From Chryseobacterium gleum (lineage in GTDB: Bacteria; Bacteroidota; Bacteroidia; Flavobacteriales_D; Crocinitomicaceae): 64,000 nt of DNA. Below the pieces are notes generated by a model. The model saw only the letters and a list, made by a program, of their open reading frames with translations. It was not told the DNA's origin and ran no database searches. The DNA lies in contig CAMDFX010000011.1 of the NCBI GenBank assembly GCA_945897805.1, positions 1 through 64,000 on the forward strand. Direction: 5' to 3'. Shown piece by piece: positions 61,804 to 64,000 of the stretch (its first letter is position 1; every line of letters starts with the position of its first letter). Position numbers and translations under genes: made by a program.

Positions 61804-63624
61804 CTAAGACTTCATCTGCAAATCTACCAAATTGGCATAAATTCCACCAGGAATATTCAATAATTCGTCGTGTTTTCCTTCCTCTGCCACTTGACCGTTT
61901 TCTATCACATAGATTTTATCAGCATTGCGAATGGTGGATAAACGGTGAGCAATAACAAAAGATGTTCGCCCTTTCATCAATGTTTCAAGCGCTTCTTGTA
62001 CCAATTTTTCTGATTCAGAATCTAGGGCCGAAGTCGCTTCATCCAAAATCAAAATGGTTGGATTTTTTAGCAATGCGCGTGCAATAGCGATTCTTTGTTT
62101 TTGTCCACCAGACAATTGAATTCCTCGGTCTCCAACTTGCGTGTTGAAACCTTCTGGAAATGAATTAATGAATTCCAAAGCATTTGCTTGTTGCGCCGCT
62201 TTTTTGACTTCTTCCTCTGAAGCCTCTGGCTTTCCGTAGGCTATATTGTCGTAAATCGTACCAGCAAACAATATTACTTCTTGAGGTACCAAAGCCATTT
62301 TTGAGCGAAGGTGATCAATATCAATGTTTTTATTGTCGACTTCATCAAAGCAAAGTTGGCCTTCTGAAGTTTCAAAAAATCTTAAAAGCAAGGAAGCGAT
62401 TGTCGATTTTCCAGCGCCTGACGTACCAACTAAAGCAATTGTTTCGTTTGGTTCTGCGGTCAAATTAATAGATTTCAAGACTTCTACATCAGGTCTTTGC
62501 GGATAATAAAACCTGACATTTTTAAATTCAACTTTCCCAGTAATTGTAGGTTTTTCTTTGCCGGTAAGCAGTTCTTTTTCTCCTGGAGTTCGAATGATAC
62601 TAATTAGTCTTTCAGTTGAGCCAATTGATTTTTGAATGTTTGCATAAAGTTCTGGTAATGATCCGATAGATGCGCCCATCATAACTGTTAACATGATGAA
62701 TGAGTAGAAATTTTGATGACTCAATGATGGATTTGGGCCTTGTGTCATCAATAAACCTTGCCAAATAATAAATACGATAGCGCCAAATAAACAGAACACT
62801 ATGAACGAAACAAAAAGTCCACGCCAAAGTCCACTTTTGACATTTAACTTTCTAATTTCATCAATACTTACCTTGTATTTGAAAAGTGCCAAGGCTTCAT
62901 TTGTAAATGATTTTACATTTGAAATTCCAGTTAAATTTTCTTCGATAACTACATTTGAAGTGGCAGTTTCGTCTTGCGCTTTCACAGAAAGTTTTTTGAT
63001 AAATCTCCCAAAGAAAACGGCGATTATTGCCATCACAGGCACAGTTGCAAGCATTATCAATGCTAGTTTCATCGAAATAATTCCAAGGAATATGATTCCT
63101 CCGACAACGATCACAATTTGCCTGAAAAACTCAGCGATTGTTGTTCTTAATGTTTCTTGTAATTGCGCAATATCGGATGAAATTCTAGAGGTTAATTCTC
63201 CAACTTTATTTTGGTTGAAGAAATCCATGGGCATATAAATCAATCTTGAAAAAGCGTCATAACGCACATCTCGAAGTGTATTTTCAGTGACATTTGTAAA
63301 AATAACTACCCTAAAATAAGAAGCCAAAGATTGAATTCCGAATAAAATGAACAATGCCATTGCAACGGTATTTATATTGCTTAAATCAATCAACATGATT
63401 GCATCGGACGTATTTGTTGGAGCATTTTGCCCAGCGCCTCCTAACAATTGTCCTAGTAATAATGGGAAAATTAATCCTGTTGTAGTCGAAATCACTAAAA
63501 AGAACCAACCTATTGAGAATGAAAGTCGATAAGGTTTTAGATATTTAAAAATACCTTTTGCCTTTTGAATATCCTCCTTTGTTAACTTGATTTTCTCTTT
63601 TTTTTCTTTCTTTGGTCGAAGCAT
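61804..63624 (-). CDS. ABC transporter, fused permease-ATPase (MsbA/exporter type)
   Basis: 606 aa. Six-helix transmembrane domain (about 35-340) followed by a complete ATPase: Walker A LVGTSGAGKSTIASLL (about 403), signature QLSGGQKQRIAIARAL (about 507), Walker B ILILDEATSALDSESE (about 527) and H-loop VIAHRLSTIRNADKI (about 557). A homodimeric exporter of lipid or drug type; substrate unknown. The Lys-rich N-terminus is cytoplasmic. Confidence 0.95.
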   Translation of the reverse strand: MLRPKKEKKEKIKLTKEDIQKAKGIFKYLKPYRLSFSIGWFFLVISTTTGLIFPLLLGQLLGGAGQNAPTNTSDAIMLIDLSNINTVAMALFILFGIQSLASYFRVVIFTNVTENTLRDVRYDAFSRLIYMPMDFFNQNKVGELTSRISSDIAQLQETLRTTIAEFFRQIVIVVGGIIFLGIISMKLALIMLATVPVMAIIAVFFGRFIKKLSVKAQDETATSNVVIEENLTGISNVKSFTNEALALFKYKVSIDEIRKLNVKSGLWRGLFVSFIVFCLFGAIVFIIWQGLLMTQGPNPSLSHQNFYSFIMLTVMMGASIGSLPELYANIQKSIGSTERLISIIRTPGEKELLTGKEKPTITGKVEFKNVRFYYPQRPDVEVLKSINLTAEPNETIALVGTSGAGKSTIASLLLRFFETSEGQLCFDEVDNKNIDIDHLRSKMALVPQEVILFAGTIYDNIAYGKPEASEEEVKKAAQQANALEFINSFPEGFNTQVGDRGIQLSGGQKQRIAIARALLKNPTILILDEATSALDSESEKLVQEALETLMKGRTSFVIAHRLSTIRNADKIYVIENGQVAEEGKHDELLNIPGGIYANLVDLQMKS

Positions 63625-63705
63625 TTTCTATCTTTGTAATATGTACGCAAAAGTAACGTATGATTGGCAATATTGTGCGTTTTTTAATCTTTTTAATAAA
63701 TTAAC

Positions 63706-63735
63706 TTGTATAAAAAGAATTATTGTGTATCTTTG
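63706..63735 (+). promoter_or_regulatory. rpmH promoter
   Basis: TTG (63706-63708), a 19-bp spacer and TATCTTTG (63728-63735) match the Bacteroidota promoter. A leader of about 40 bases precedes the rpmH ATG at 63780. Confidence 0.65.
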
Positions 63736-63779
63736 CAATCCGAAATTTAGAGAAATAAAGATATAAATAAATATTTGTC

Positions 63780-63938
63780 ATGAAAAGAACGTTTCAACCG
63801 TCAGTTAGAAAAAGAAGAAATAAGCACGGATTCCGCAGTCGTATGGCGACTAAAAATGGTCGTAAGGTTTTAGCTGCACGTCGTGCTAAAGGTAGAAAGA
63901 AAATAAGTGTTTCTAGCGAATCTAGTCACAAACGTTAA
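63780..63938 (+). CDS. rpmH: 50S ribosomal protein L34
   Basis: 52 aa starting [18 protein letters not shown], the invariant L34 signature, with the Arg/Lys-rich remainder ([20 protein letters not shown]). It was too short for routine frame calling. A terminator follows at once, so it is transcribed alone rather than with rnpA. Confidence 0.95.
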   Translation: MKRTFQPSVRKRRNKHGFRSRMATKNGRKVLAARRAKGRKKISVSSESSHKR

Positions 63939-63959
63939 GATTCTGACATACAGATTTTG

Positions 63960-63991
63960 AAAGCCGTTTCTCTTGAAACGGCTTTTTTTAT
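63960..63991 (+). terminator. Terminator of rpmH
   Basis: AAAGCCGTTT (63961-63970) pairs with AAACGGCTTT (63977-63986) around CTCTTG, followed by a T-run. It ends the rpmH transcript. Confidence 0.9.
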
Positions 63992-64000
63992 TCGAATTAT

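Overview
The window is AT-rich bacterial chromosome from a member of the Bacteroidota, most likely Flavobacteriales; a Crocinitomicaceae/Fluviicola-like genome is my best guess, but the family is inference. The support is type IX secretion parts (PorQ, PorP/SprF, type A and type B C-terminal sorting domains), lineage-typical small families (DUF5522, DUF3127), genes without Shine-Dalgarno sites, and repeated matches to the Bacteroidota promoter -7 box TAnnTTTG a few bases before start codons.

Layout. 1-132: 3' end of a 5S rRNA and its terminator, so an rRNA operon lies to the left. 250-4434: a T9SS-exported repeat protein, an AlbA_2-type protein and two small unknowns. 4435-4854: a gene-free stretch with a diverged direct repeat. 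4855-24382: mostly housekeeping and metabolism (TPR/OmpA-like lipoprotein, FolK, DnaB, an exported amidotransferase-fold protein, an esterase, a GT39 glycosyltransferase, a WYL regulator, ApaG, a D-cysteine desulfhydrase-like enzyme, an acyltransferase, a metal/cobalamin receptor-like protein, cystathionine beta-synthase, a PaaH/PaaG-like pair and an M61 peptidase).

24470-34062 looks accessory. It is bracketed by two different DUF4143-type AAA ATPase genes. Each is immediately preceded by a perfectly phased tandem array: 11 units of 23 bp at one gene and 9 units of 22 bp at the other. Each array abuts a TAnnTTTG box and occupies the place where the -33 element should be. Between them lie unknown or unusual genes: a YD-like secreted protein, a divergent GIY-YIG-like protein facing an XRE regulator, three palindromes at an exact 40-bp period, a FkbM methyltransferase and a frameshifted lipoprotein. 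A 19-bp perfect inverted repeat and a 39-bp relic resembling the neighbouring M61 gene lie beside the first array.

34200-42005 returns to core genes: HtpG, a DjlA-like DnaJ protein, cyclophilin, a double-FHA protein, GlyA, a sugar epimerase, an NlpC/P60 peptidase and a DinB-like protein. 42091-50329 holds a HisKA_2 kinase, then a TPR sensor kinase with its LuxR-type response regulator, followed by a SprB-repeat T9SS type B protein and its PorP/SprF partner. 50486-57258 holds an ACT-like protein, Cmk, a beta-barrel protein, PorQ, a YfcE phosphoesterase, MeaB, an S4 protein and a DEAD-box helicase with DEVD in motif II. 57398-63938 holds a TauE/SafE exporter, trigger factor, tRNA-Leu(UAG), a flavin reductase, a DUF3127 protein with an SSB-like acidic tip, an MsbA-like ABC exporter and rpmH.

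The most interesting signal is the pair of array-ATPase modules. The ATPases carry a winged-helix-like segment after the AAA domain, so each may bind its own array, as autoregulation or as a selfish or defence module. This is inference from architecture; I could not check whether it has been described.
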